The notes below the pieces were generated by a model, which did no database searches, was not told the origin of the DNA, and was given only the letters and a program-made list of their open reading frames with translations. Shown piece by piece: positions 7,653 to 14,496 of a DNA stretch of 14,496 nt. Source of the stretch: CAG-390 sp003523225 (lineage in GTDB: Bacteria > Bacillota > Clostridia > Oscillospirales > CAG-272); assembly GCA_902461815.1 (NCBI GenBank), contig CABPZE010000036.1:1-14496 (forward strand). Reading direction: 5' to 3'. Every line of letters starts with the position of its first letter. The first letter of the stretch is position 1. The position numbers and the translations under genes were made by a program.

Positions 7653-8486
7653 TCAGATAACTGCGGGATCGTCAATCAGCCTCTGAAGCAGCTCCTTTGC
7701 CGCAAGAATATCCGCAATCTGCTGATCCCCCTTGATCTCGCGCTCAATGGTGATGGTGCGGTCGTAGCCGATAGATTTCAGCTTTGCAATAAATCTGGGA
7801 TAGTCCACAAGTCCCTCTCCCATCGGCTTTTCATGACCGAGGTGTCTGCCGTCGGTGGGATACTCGCCGTCCTTGCCGTGTACGCCGCGGACATACTCGC
7901 CGAAAACGCCCAGCGCGTCAACGGGATTGCCCTTACCGTACATCAGCAGGTTTGCCGGGTCAAGATTGATCCCGAGGTTTCCCGTGCCCACATCCTCGAT
8001 AGTGCGGCGCAGAGTGACCGGCGTCTCCTGTCCGGTCTCAAAAAGGAAGTACTGACCGTGAGGCAGCAGTGTCTTACCTATGTATCTCAGCGCGGCTACC
8101 AGCTCGTTATACTCGGTAGTCGCAGGATTTTCCGGAAGAAAACCGACGTGAGTAACAACATCCGTGACCTCCATGCGTCGGGCGATCTCTGCTCCGCGAA
8201 GCAGCATCCTCAGTCTTTCGGCGCGGTATTCGCGCGGAACAAGCCCCAATGTCAGCGGTCCCTCATAGAAGTTCCAGTATGACATTCCGTCCCAGCCGCA
8301 CCAGAAGGCGCTGACCTCAACGCCGTACTCACGGCAGGCTGCAATGGCGCGATCCGCCATCTCGTCGGTAAGGAAGGCACTGTTCCAGCATTTAAGCTGG
8401 CATGTGGGAAGCCCCAGCTCTGCGACACGGCGGATGTTATCCTCCACGTTATTGTTGAGCGATGTGATCACTCCGAGTTTTATCAT
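7653..8486 (-). CDS. Sugar phosphate isomerase/epimerase (xylose isomerase-like TIM barrel)
   Basis: A 277-residue protein of the AP endonuclease 2 / sugar isomerase superfamily, which rearranges sugars or polyols at a divalent metal. The likely metal ligands are spaced as expected: Glu150 (FLFETGQE), Asp176 (INLDPANL), His203 (GVHGKD) and Glu248 (TITIEREI). The PMGEGLVDYP element (about 221-230) is the usual loop before the last strands. I chose the ATG at 8486, with AAAGGA 9 bases upstream, over a TTG six bases earlier that is too close to it. It is the first gene after a near-consensus promoter and heads the operon with the membrane protein, MBOAT and SGNH genes. The exact substrate cannot be read from sequence; its link to the MBOAT pair is unclear. 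Confidence 0.88.
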   Translation of the reverse strand: MIKLGVITSLNNNVEDNIRRVAELGLPTCQLKCWNSAFLTDEMADRAIAACREYGVEVSAFWCGWDGMSYWNFYEGPLTLGLVPREYRAERLRMLLRGAEIARRMEVTDVVTHVGFLPENPATTEYNELVAALRYIGKTLLPHGQYFLFETGQETPVTLRRTIEDVGTGNLGINLDPANLLMYGKGNPVDALGVFGEYVRGVHGKDGEYPTDGRHLGHEKPMGEGLVDYPRFIAKLKSIGYDRTITIEREIKGDQQIADILAAKELLQRLIDDPAVI

Positions 8487-8522
8487 GGTCAATATTCCTT
8501 TCTGTATATGATCTTTTGATTA

Positions 8523-8551
8523 ATTATAACCTACAAAACCGTACAAGTCAA
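8523..8551 (-). promoter_or_regulatory. Promoter of the isomerase-MBOAT-SGNH operon
   Basis: On the minus strand TTGACT (8546-8551) and TATAAT (8523-8528) are separated by exactly 17 bases. Start would fall near 8516, about 30 bases before the isomerase ATG. No U-tract terminator separates it from the HAD gene upstream, so some read-through is possible. Confidence 0.8.
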
Positions 8552-8604
8552 CCCTGCGTAAGCCTTTTTTACCATCAGCTTACATAATTTATTGCGGATA
8601 ATCA

Positions 8605-9384
8605 TCAGAATGCAAGCTCTTTCTCAAGCTCGCCGATAATGTGCGCCAAAGCATGGTCTCGGCAGTCAACAGTAACGCGGTCTGCCACTGCTTTGAGCGG
8701 AGGAACGGCGTTCCCGACCGCGTACCCGATATCCGCTACCTTTATCATCGGGATATCATTTTCATAGTCGCCAACGCAAACAAGATGGCTCGCGCCTGTA
8801 AATTCCTTTATTCTCAGTACCGCATTTCCTTTCGTGTCATTAGGGCTGTTCAGCTCCACGCCGCGTACCCAGCTGCGTGATACGGCATATGTCCCTGCGG
8901 TACGTTCGGTCACATCGGCAAAGATATCATTGCTTGTTTCGGGGGTGACAATAAGAACGACCTTTGAAAGCAGTAAAGGCAGCTTTGCGGCAAGCTCCGC
9001 AGCATCGACCGACTCGCCTCTTTTCACCTTTATCAGCTCTTCCGGAGTATAAAACAGCAGCGATACTACTCCGCTGCACCTTTCTAAGCATTCAAATGCG
9101 AACTTTATCGCCGGGTCGCGCTCAACACCCCCGGAATAATAAAGCCTGCCGCCGCACGGGTCGCCTATGATCGAGCCGTTAAGACCCGCAACCGGCGCAT
9201 TAGGGCGTATGCGGTCGACAAATTCATCAAACATAAAAATAAATCTGCCGCTTGCAAAAGTAAATCTGCCGCCCTGCTCCTGAAAATACCTTATCGCCCT
9301 GCAGTTCTCATCTGAGATCTCCCGGTCTACATAAACTGTTCCGTCAAAGTCGCTGCATATCAGCCATCCGTCAAATTTACCCAT
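8605..9384 (-). CDS. Cof-type HAD-IIB family phosphatase
   Basis: A 259-residue cytoplasmic hydrolase. All four HAD motifs are present: motif I DFDGT with nucleophile Asp12 and acid Asp14, motif II Ser45 in FASGR, motif III Lys185 in NDTKGNAV, and motif IV GDYENDIPMI (205-213, acidic residues Asp206 and Asp210). The cap domain lies between motifs II and III (about 80-180), the C2 arrangement of the HAD-IIB/Cof group, which removes phosphate from sugar phosphates, flavin nucleotides or similar metabolites. The specific substrate is unknown. It has its own promoter and is divergent from enolase. AAGGG lies 8 bases before the ATG. Confidence 0.9.
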   Translation of the reverse strand: MGKFDGWLICSDFDGTVYVDREISDENCRAIRYFQEQGGRFTFASGRFIFMFDEFVDRIRPNAPVAGLNGSIIGDPCGGRLYYSGGVERDPAIKFAFECLERCSGVVSLLFYTPEELIKVKRGESVDAAELAAKLPLLLSKVVLIVTPETSNDIFADVTERTAGTYAVSRSWVRGVELNSPNDTKGNAVLRIKEFTGASHLVCVGDYENDIPMIKVADIGYAVGNAVPPLKAVADRVTVDCRDHALAHIIGELEKELAF

Positions 9385-9416
9385 TACCTCAACCCTTTTT
9401 GTTGTATTATATGACT

Positions 9417-9445
9417 ATTATATCACACGAACGCCCTCTTATCAA
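9417..9445 (-). promoter_or_regulatory. Promoter of the HAD phosphatase gene
   Basis: On the minus strand TTGATA (9440-9445) and TATAAT (9417-9422) are separated by exactly 17 bases. The start point would be about 25 bases before the ATG at 9384. The same 159-base gap also holds the enolase leader on the other strand, where I see only an AT-rich -10-like TATATT (9507-9512) without a matching -35. Confidence 0.8.
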
Positions 9446-9543
9446 CACATTTCGAAAAAAACATGTATATGTCGGAGCGCGGGAGGGAAAATAATGTAGA
9501 GAATATTATATTAACTCTCCAAAACCTATAACGGAGGTATTCA

Positions 9544-10848
9544 ATGAAAAGCACACAGATAACAGCCTGCCGCGCGCGCGAAATACTTGATTCGCGCGGC
9601 AATCCAACAGTAGAAGCGACGGTCATTCTTGCAGACGGAACCGAAGCGCACGCCTCAGTCCCGTCGGGAGCATCGACCGGAATATTTGAAGCGCACGAGC
9701 GGCGCGACGGCGACCCCGCGCGCTACGGCGGAAAGGGTGTGCATGCGGCGGTAGATGGGATCGAGCGTGAGCTGTCCACTGCCCTTTGCGGGATCGACGC
9801 GGCGTCGCAGTACGATGTTGACAGCACGATAATCCGAACCGACGGCACTCAGAACAAGGAAAACCTTGGTGCAAACGCCACCCTTGCAGTATCCATTGCC
9901 GCCGCCAAAGCCGCCGCCGCACATTTGGGCATTCCCCTTTACCGCTATATCGGCGGTGCAGCGGCGACAAGACTGCCCGTACCGATGCTTAACATCCTGA
10001 ATGGCGGTGCTCACGCTTCAAACAATATTGAGATACAGGAATTCATGATAGTGCCCGTGGGTATATCCTGTTTTTCTGAGGCAATGCGCTGTGCCGCGGA
10101 GATATATCACGCCCTCAGCAAGCTGCTTGTGCGCCGCGGGCTTTCGGTCGCCGTGGGAGACGAAGGAGGCTTTGCGCCCGATCTGCCCTCCGACGATGAG
10201 GCTCTCGAGCTTATCTGCGAAGCTATCGTTGCGGCGGGATATGACACCGACCGCGTAAAAATTGCCCTTGACGCCGCCTCGGGCGAATGGTTTGACGAAA
10301 AGGATAGTCTTTACCGTCTGCCAAAGCGCGGTATAACCTACGACCGCTCTGAGTTGTGCGCATATTGGGAGACGCTCACCAAAAGATTTCCGATATGTTC
10401 TCTCGAGGATGGGCTTGACCAGCGCGATTTTGAAGGCTGGGCTGACCTTACCCGCCTTATCGGTTCTTCCGTCATGCTTGTGGGAGACGATCTGTTCGTA
10501 ACCAATGTAAGCCGTCTTGAACAGGGTATAAAAATCGGTGCGGCAAACTCCGTGCTCGTCAAGCCCAACCAGATAGGCACTCTAAGCGAAACGCTCGCGC
10601 TTGTTTCCGCCGCGCGCGACGCAGGATATTCCTATATTCTTTCCCATCGTTCCGGTGAGACCGAGGACACGGCGCTTGCCGATATAGCGGTCGGAGTCGG
10701 CGCGCCATTTATAAAAACCGGCGCACCCTGCCGCGGCGAGCGTGTAGCCAAATACAACCGACTCACCGCCATTGAAGCCGAGCTTGGCTCTGCCGCTTCA
10801 TACGGCAAAAAACAGATAAGTAAAGCCAAGACCCTGCTTGGCGTATAA
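9544..10848 (+). CDS. eno: Enolase (phosphopyruvate hydratase)
   Basis: A 434-residue glycolytic enzyme converting 2-phosphoglycerate to phosphoenolpyruvate, at full family length. Key residues visible by motif are the SGASTG loop (41-46), His157 and Glu166 (GGAHASN, EIQEF), Glu207 (VGDEGGF), metal ligands Asp243 (ALDAAS), Glu288 (SLEDG) and Asp315 (GDD), the catalytic Lys340 in VLVKPNQIGTLSET, SHRSGETED (367-375) and Lys391. GGAGGT lies 5 bases before ATG. It stands alone on the plus strand rather than in a glycolytic operon, is divergent from a HAD phosphatase and ends at a bidirectional terminator. No inactivating change is seen. Confidence 0.98.
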   Translation: MKSTQITACRAREILDSRGNPTVEATVILADGTEAHASVPSGASTGIFEAHERRDGDPARYGGKGVHAAVDGIERELSTALCGIDAASQYDVDSTIIRTDGTQNKENLGANATLAVSIAAAKAAAAHLGIPLYRYIGGAAATRLPVPMLNILNGGAHASNNIEIQEFMIVPVGISCFSEAMRCAAEIYHALSKLLVRRGLSVAVGDEGGFAPDLPSDDEALELICEAIVAAGYDTDRVKIALDAASGEWFDEKDSLYRLPKRGITYDRSELCAYWETLTKRFPICSLEDGLDQRDFEGWADLTRLIGSSVMLVGDDLFVTNVSRLEQGIKIGAANSVLVKPNQIGTLSETLALVSAARDAGYSYILSHRSGETEDTALADIAVGVGAPFIKTGAPCRGERVAKYNRLTAIEAELGSAASYGKKQISKAKTLLGV

Positions 10849-10919
10849 ACCGCTGGCATTCAGACTATTATCCTGAAAACGCGCTTTTTACGGTAAAATG
10901 ATTTTTCCAATCTACGCTC

Positions 10920-10961
10920 AAACCCCGTGCTGCTGTGCTTTGGCACAGCAGCACGGGGTTT
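10920..10961. terminator. Bidirectional terminator between eno and the desulfurase gene
   Basis: A 19-bp perfect stem (10920-10938 with 10943-10961) closes a TTTG loop. It sits between convergent genes: plus-strand eno ends 71 bases before it and the minus-strand desulfurase gene ends at 10992. T-runs follow the stem on both strands (GGGGTTTT and GGGGTTTG). Confidence 0.88.
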
Positions 10962-10991
10962 TGATACCGACATAATTCGCGTCAAGCGTCC

Positions 10992-12158
10992 TCAGCATCT
11001 CAGCGACAAAAGCACGCGGCACATAGCGTCAATATCAGCGCAGGTGTTAAAATATCCAAAGCTCGCCCTGACGCTTCCCTGCTCCTCGCTTCCCAACGCG
11101 CGGTGCGCAAGCGGCGCGCAATGATAGCCTCCGCGAACGCAGACTCCGGCTTTTCCGATGGCGTTTGCCGTGCTGTCCGGTGTTATTCCGTCAAGGCTGA
11201 AGCCCAGCACCGGACCGCGCGCCTCCGGGGCATATATCTTTACGCCTCTTATCATTCCGAGCCGCTCAATGGCGTAATCAAAAAGCATCTCCTCGTGTCG
11301 GGCTATATTTTCCATCCCTACCGAAGTCAAAAAATCCAGTCCCGCGCAAAGTCCCGCCGCCGCAGGCACGTTAAGCGTACCCGCCTCATATCTCTCGGGC
11401 GGCTCTGGCGGCATTTCTGTTTCAAAGGACATCGACCCGCTCCCGCCCTCAAGCAACGGAACAGGCAGATAACGCCCGCCTAAGATCAGTGCGCCGCTGC
11501 CCTGCGGTCCGTAAAGCCCCTTGTGTCCCGGAAGCGCCAGCGCATCTATGCACATCTTTGCGACGTTTATGGGAAAATGCCCCGCCCCCTGAGCACCGTC
11601 AACAATAAAGAGGATCCCTCTCCCGCGGCACATTGCCCCTATTTCACGCAGAGGCAGCCTAACCGAGCAGATATTTGACGCGGCGGTACATATCACCGCG
11701 CGGGTGCGTCGGCAGATGAGCCGAGATATCCCTGCAAGTATCTCCTCAGCCCCTGCTCCCCCGCGCTCCGCCCCCGTCGGGAAGACAGAATAGTCGGCAA
11801 GACCGTCGCGAAGCAGTCTTTCCACCGGTCGCAGTACCGAATTATGTTCAAGATCGGATATTATCAGGTGGATTCGTTCCTGCCCGCGGGCGCAAGCGTC
11901 CGCAGATACCAGCCCCTTGATTGCCAGATTCAGCGCGGCGGTTGCGTTTGGCGTCATTATCACATGATCTGCCCCGGGTGCGCCGAAAAATGACGCAAGA
12001 CGCTCCCGGCACTCAAAAACCTTTCCTGCAGCCGCCATTGCGATAGGATGCGCCCCGCGTCCGGGGTTGCCACAGTATCCCCGCATACAGCGGCACATTT
12101 CGTCACACACCCGCGCAGGCTTAGGAAAAGTGGTAGCGGCATTATCCAGATAAACCAT
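10992..12158 (-). CDS. Class V aminotransferase, cysteine desulfurase-like
   Basis: A 388-residue PLP enzyme of the NifS/SufS-related group (EGC-2 type). It opens with MVYLDNAATTFPKP, typical of the family. Expected residues are His105 (LEHNS) stacking on PLP, Asp187 (IVDGAQ), the PLP lysine Lys213 (PGHKGLYGPQG), the catalytic Cys347 in RGGYHCAPLAH and Arg364 (RASFG). Such enzymes take sulfur (or selenium) from cysteine (or selenocysteine) as a bound persulfide. The gene overlaps the stop of the preceding DUF3343 gene by one base (TGATG), so the two are translated together, suggesting that the small protein receives or carries the sulfur. No iron-sulfur scaffold gene is nearby, so a role outside bulk Fe-S assembly is plausible. 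Confidence 0.92.
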   Translation of the reverse strand: MVYLDNAATTFPKPARVCDEMCRCMRGYCGNPGRGAHPIAMAAAGKVFECRERLASFFGAPGADHVIMTPNATAALNLAIKGLVSADACARGQERIHLIISDLEHNSVLRPVERLLRDGLADYSVFPTGAERGGAGAEEILAGISRLICRRTRAVICTAASNICSVRLPLREIGAMCRGRGILFIVDGAQGAGHFPINVAKMCIDALALPGHKGLYGPQGSGALILGGRYLPVPLLEGGSGSMSFETEMPPEPPERYEAGTLNVPAAAGLCAGLDFLTSVGMENIARHEEMLFDYAIERLGMIRGVKIYAPEARGPVLGFSLDGITPDSTANAIGKAGVCVRGGYHCAPLAHRALGSEEQGSVRASFGYFNTCADIDAMCRVLLSLRC

Positions 12159-12376
12159 CAGCTCAGTATCTCCCTTGTTTTTATTCCGGCATTATCAAAC
12201 ACGGTCATAACGTTCTGAAGCTGTAATGAGGGAAAAGAAACACCCCACGAGCAGCCGCGTCGCGTACGGGAGGAATCCACCTTTACAGTTTCGGCGGATA
12301 TTGCGGCACCGATAAGCGCCCGCCGCGCGCTCTCCGCCGCAGTGAGAGTCGGAAAAACAGCTATGCTCCGCACCAT
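12158..12376 (-). CDS. DUF3343 protein, putative Se/S carrier
   Basis: A 72-residue protein with the DUF3343 pattern: an N-terminal strand and helix (RSIAVFPTLTAAESARRAL), a central polar strand, then RRGCSWGV with a single conserved cysteine (Cys42). I chose the ATG at 12376, with AAAGGA 8 bases upstream; an in-frame start 57 bases earlier lacks one and would add a charged leader. The family is described as putative sulfur/selenium carrier-like and often neighbours class V aminotransferases, as here, where the stop overlaps the desulfurase start. Cys42 would be the carrier residue; that is inference. No convincing promoter was found upstream. Confidence 0.8.
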   Translation of the reverse strand: MVRSIAVFPTLTAAESARRALIGAAISAETVKVDSSRTRRGCSWGVSFPSLQLQNVMTVFDNAGIKTREILS

Positions 12377-12536
12377 GCGTACAATCCTTTCCTTTCGGTA
12401 TTCTTTCTCGCGCATGAGCGCTTTCACTGTCAATATATGCCTGTATTCGTCGAGTTGTGACGAAAGGAAGACGCTCCTCCGACGGCATTGTGCCGTTTTG
12501 ACGCCTCGCCCAGCGACCCATTATACATAAAAGAGC
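12377..12536. other. Upstream region of the DUF3343-desulfurase pair
   Basis: No credible gene is seen. A TTGACA (12428-12433 on the minus strand) lacks a -10 at proper spacing, and a minus-strand TATAAT (12520-12525) lacks a -35. A short inverted repeat ACGGCA-TTG-TGCCGT (12482-12496) is present with no plus-strand gene to terminate. Confidence 0.4.
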
Positions 12537-12561
12537 GGGCTGCCGCATTGGGCGGCAGCCC
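12537..12561 (-). terminator. Terminator of the repeat-protein gene
   Basis: GGGCTGCCGC (12537-12546) pairs perfectly with GCGGCAGCCC (12552-12561) around a 5-base loop. On the minus strand it is followed by GCTCTTTTATG. It lies about 40 bases past the stop of the wall-anchored protein gene and separates it from the DUF3343 gene. Confidence 0.8.
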
Positions 12562-12602
12562 CGATAAAGGTATTCAGCCAAAGAGATTGTTTGCCGTATG
12601 AT

Positions 12603-14003
12603 TCATCCTGTTATTTTCCGGCGGCGGGAAACAGTGAGAATTACAGCAGGAAGGACAGCGGCAACCGCTGCGGTAGCTGCAAGCGCCGCCGCGCGCGTGC
12701 CCTTCGAGTCTCCGGTTTCCGGTGACGTAGCCGCATAATTGAGAATATAATCAAATACATCCCCTCCGGATATGCGCCAGCCGTCCTCGGTGTACACAAG
12801 CTCGACCGTAGCGTCCATTCTTATGCTTTTGTCGTAAGGGTAAGGTCGCGTATCCATTCTTTCAAGATCTATAACGCCGACATTTACATTACACTTCACC
12901 TGGGCTTCATTGCCGTTCACGGATATGCCGTCAATAGAGAAAACATGGAGTCGCGGCTGGACAAGGAAAAGTTTATACCACGTACCGTCGCTCCCGCGTC
13001 TTATGAGTTCGACATCCGGACCGCCCGGAACATGAAAATCCTCCGTCATTTTCTCGGCAAGACTACGAGTCACACATTCCTTAAGCTCCTCAAAGGCTTC
13101 GGCGCGCCATTCGCTCAGATCCATATTACCGTAGTCAATGTAGTAATAGCATTTTCCGTCCGCGTATGCGACGCCGTTTGAATCATATCCAAAAAGAACA
13201 GTAGGATATACTGTCTGTAATGTGTTGAGATTATAAAGTAAATCTGTTGAATAAGACACCTTACGCATCAGACCTTTAAAAACATCTTCACTTAATTCTG
13301 TAGGCGATAAAGGTTCGCCCGTTTCTCCTGTGCCCGGAGATTTTGCTGCGTAATTGCGGATGAAGTCAAAAATTTCACCACCGGACATGCGCCAACCATC
13401 AGAGGTATAGACAAAATCAATTGTCGAATCAATATAAATTCCCTTGAGCCCCATATAACCGTTATAAGTTCTCAAATCGGGATTTGTCCTACCCATATTT
13501 ATATTGCACGCCGCAGTTGCTGTCGTTCCATTCACCTGAATTGAGTAAATGTCTCTTATAGATCCGAAAATCATATGATATAGCCTATATACATTTCCTT
13601 CATCGTCCGTGCGGAAAAACTCCAGATCCGGTCCACCGGGAATTTTGTAATTGCTGAGCAAACGATCTGCAAGCTCTTCGGTCATGCATTTCAAAAATGC
13701 TTTTTTTGTTAACTCCAAGCATTCATCGGGATTTATTTTTTTGCCAAAATTTCCGTACGCATATTCTTGACCGTTCGCATATGGCACACCGTTTGAATCG
13801 CACGCAAATACTGTACTCGGTGGAGAATCCACAAGCGCCCCTATATCGAACACCCTATACCCTTCTCTGTCAACAGCTTTCCAAAGCTCCAAAACTTTTT
13901 GCTCATCAAGCACTTCGCTCAGGACTTCGTCATCGGCATAAGAATTCAAAAAAGATGACATCAGGATAACAAAAATCATCAGAAACAAAAATATCTTTTT
14001 CAT
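12603..14003 (-). CDS. Secreted protein with two tandem domains and an SPxTG wall-sorting tail
   Basis: A 466-residue protein. Residues 1-23 form a signal peptide (likely cut after NSYA). Two copies of one domain follow (about 33-226 and 238-431), sharing DSNGV (69, 274), GGPDxE (123, 327) and YTxDGWRxSGGxxFDxIxNYAA (199-220, 404-425), about 205 residues apart. The end reads SPETGDS (427-433), then an Ala/Val-rich helix and RRRK, a sortase signal of the SPxTG type known from Clostridia. The first copy carries SPGTGETG at the matching place, so the duplication included the sorting motif. I do not recognise the domain with confidence; it loosely resembles small extracellular regulatory domains such as IseA. 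GGGAG lies 7 bases before ATG. It follows a C39-like peptidase gene by 38 bases. The first copy is much more AT-rich than the second. Confidence 0.85.
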   Translation of the reverse strand: MKKIFLFLMIFVILMSSFLNSYADDEVLSEVLDEQKVLELWKAVDREGYRVFDIGALVDSPPSTVFACDSNGVPYANGQEYAYGNFGKKINPDECLELTKKAFLKCMTEELADRLLSNYKIPGGPDLEFFRTDDEGNVYRLYHMIFGSIRDIYSIQVNGTTATAACNINMGRTNPDLRTYNGYMGLKGIYIDSTIDFVYTSDGWRMSGGEIFDFIRNYAAKSPGTGETGEPLSPTELSEDVFKGLMRKVSYSTDLLYNLNTLQTVYPTVLFGYDSNGVAYADGKCYYYIDYGNMDLSEWRAEAFEELKECVTRSLAEKMTEDFHVPGGPDVELIRRGSDGTWYKLFLVQPRLHVFSIDGISVNGNEAQVKCNVNVGVIDLERMDTRPYPYDKSIRMDATVELVYTEDGWRISGGDVFDYILNYAATSPETGDSKGTRAAALAATAAVAAVLPAVILTVSRRRKITG

Positions 14004-14041
14004 GATCCAACTCCCTCAATTAAGTGTTATATTCGAATGTA

Positions 14042-14496
14042 TTATGTTCTGACCATTCCCTTATTTGCAGAATCATAATCACTCGGATGTACCAAATAAA
14101 TGCCAAAATTGCCTGGCAAATAAGAACAATCGGAAAAGACGAAGAAGTCCGACACCGGATCGTATCCGATAACAGCGCAATAATGCCCATCACCAACATT
14201 AGTACCGTATTGCTGGTATCGAGTGAACACAGCCGGATTCAAATGAGCAATACACGGATACCCGGATTGAAGACTTGCCATGACACCAGACGCAGTACTC
14301 GTCTTTACTTCATACTCCAAATTTTCATTAACAAGTACATTGTATACAATCTTATACCGACTTCCCGAATCTCCATCCATAATACTCGGCGCAAGTGCAT
14401 CCATCTGATCCTTAAGATCATCCGACGTCCGGTCGATCTGGCTGCTGTCAAGTGCGTAAAGTATCTGCAGGGTAGACGCCACGCCGCAGTAGTTAT
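14042..14496 (-). CDS. C39-like papain-fold cysteine peptidase (partial, 5' end beyond the window)
   Basis: The visible 150 residues begin inside the gene. Reading past the first possible internal start to the window edge gives NYCGVAST, where the Cys (codon 14486-14488) is the expected nucleophile of a C39-like peptidase. The His lies in GDGHYCAVIGYDP (about residue 104 of the visible part) and the third residue in FVFSDCS (Asp, about 122), matching the G-H-x-x-x-v-x-G-Y-D pattern of the family. The protein would be secreted or wall-associated if its missing N-terminus holds a signal peptide, which cannot be seen. Its stop is 38 bases before the repeat-protein gene, so the two are probably cotranscribed. 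Confidence 0.82.
   Translation of the reverse strand, partial: NYCGVASTLQILYALDSSQIDRTSDDLKDQMDALAPSIMDGDSGSRYKIVYNVLVNENLEYEVKTSTASGVMASLQSGYPCIAHLNPAVFTRYQQYGTNVGDGHYCAVIGYDPVSDFFVFSDCSYLPGNFGIYLVHPSDYDSANKGMVRT

Noticed and set aside
7320..8282. A 320-codon open frame on the plus strand
   Set aside because: It lies antisense to the isomerase and membrane protein genes, has no ribosome binding site, shows Arg/Cys/His-rich low-quality composition, and both opposite-strand proteins have clear family or membrane features.
8558..8583. GTAAGC/GCTTAC inverted repeat after the HAD gene as a terminator
   Set aside because: The stem is 6 bp with a 14-base loop and no T-tract on the minus strand.
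9507..9512. TATATT as the -10 box of the eno promoter
   Set aside because: No acceptable -35 hexamer lies at 16-18 bases, so I did not list it as a promoter.
9655..10014. A 119-codon minus-strand frame within enolase
   Set aside because: It is antisense to a fully conserved enolase, so it is a by-product of GC-rich codon use.
12428..12433. A minus-strand TTGACA as promoter of the DUF3343 gene
   Set aside because: No -10 hexamer lies 15-19 bases downstream; the nearest candidate is 24 bases away.
12482..12496. Short hairpin ACGGCA-TTG-TGCCGT followed by TTTT, resembling a plus-strand terminator
   Set aside because: No plus-strand gene ends nearby and the stem is only 6 bp, so chance is likely.
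12195..12581. A 128-codon minus-strand frame overlapping the DUF3343 gene
   Set aside because: It starts inside the terminator hairpin, runs out of frame through DUF3343 and has no recognisable motif.

Overview
The window (about 14.5 kb, moderately GC-rich) most likely comes from an anaerobic Clostridia genome of the Oscillospiraceae/Ruminococcaceae type. Four things suggest this: the hairpin repeat at the left edge, which I recognise from gut members of that group; strong GGAGG ribosome binding sites; TTGACA/TATAAT promoters with 17-bp spacers; and a cell-wall protein with an SPxTG anchor. No tRNA, rRNA, CRISPR array, phage gene or insertion sequence was seen. Most genes lie on the minus strand; enolase is the only plus-strand gene.

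Reading in the direction of minus-strand transcription, from the right edge: (1) a C39-like papain-fold cysteine peptidase that runs off the window, followed by a secreted protein with two tandem copies of one domain and a sortase-type tail; (2) a terminator, then a two-gene unit of a DUF3343 putative sulfur/selenium carrier and a class V cysteine desulfurase-like enzyme; (3) enolase on the plus strand, convergent with that pair across a bidirectional terminator and divergent from (4) a Cof-type HAD phosphatase; (5) a tightly packed four-gene operon with its own near-consensus promoter: a TIM-barrel sugar phosphate isomerase/epimerase, a small four-helix membrane protein, an MBOAT (AlgI/DltB-like) protein and an AlgJ/AlgX-like SGNH/DHHW protein; (6) a marR-ABC-ABC operon for a heterodimeric drug or lipid exporter, closed by a strong terminator; (7) the dispersed hairpin repeat.

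The most unusual part is unit 5. MBOAT and SGNH/DHHW proteins normally work together to move acetyl or other acyl groups across the membrane onto a surface polymer. Here both have lost the residues that do the chemistry: both landmark histidines of the MBOAT are replaced (RWH to RFL, and WH to WF), and the D-x-H-W and GDS motifs of the partner are replaced (TENSLN and FSEYF by hand alignment). The folds otherwise look intact and the operon shows no frameshifts. This suggests a maintained, non-catalytic or re-purposed MBOAT/SGNH pair rather than a decaying one.

The exporter operon shows the expected asymmetry: one NBD has the degenerate Walker B and switch residues, and its partner supplies a degenerate signature motif. 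A 30-bp imperfect palindrome abutting the marR promoter is a good candidate for the autoregulatory operator.
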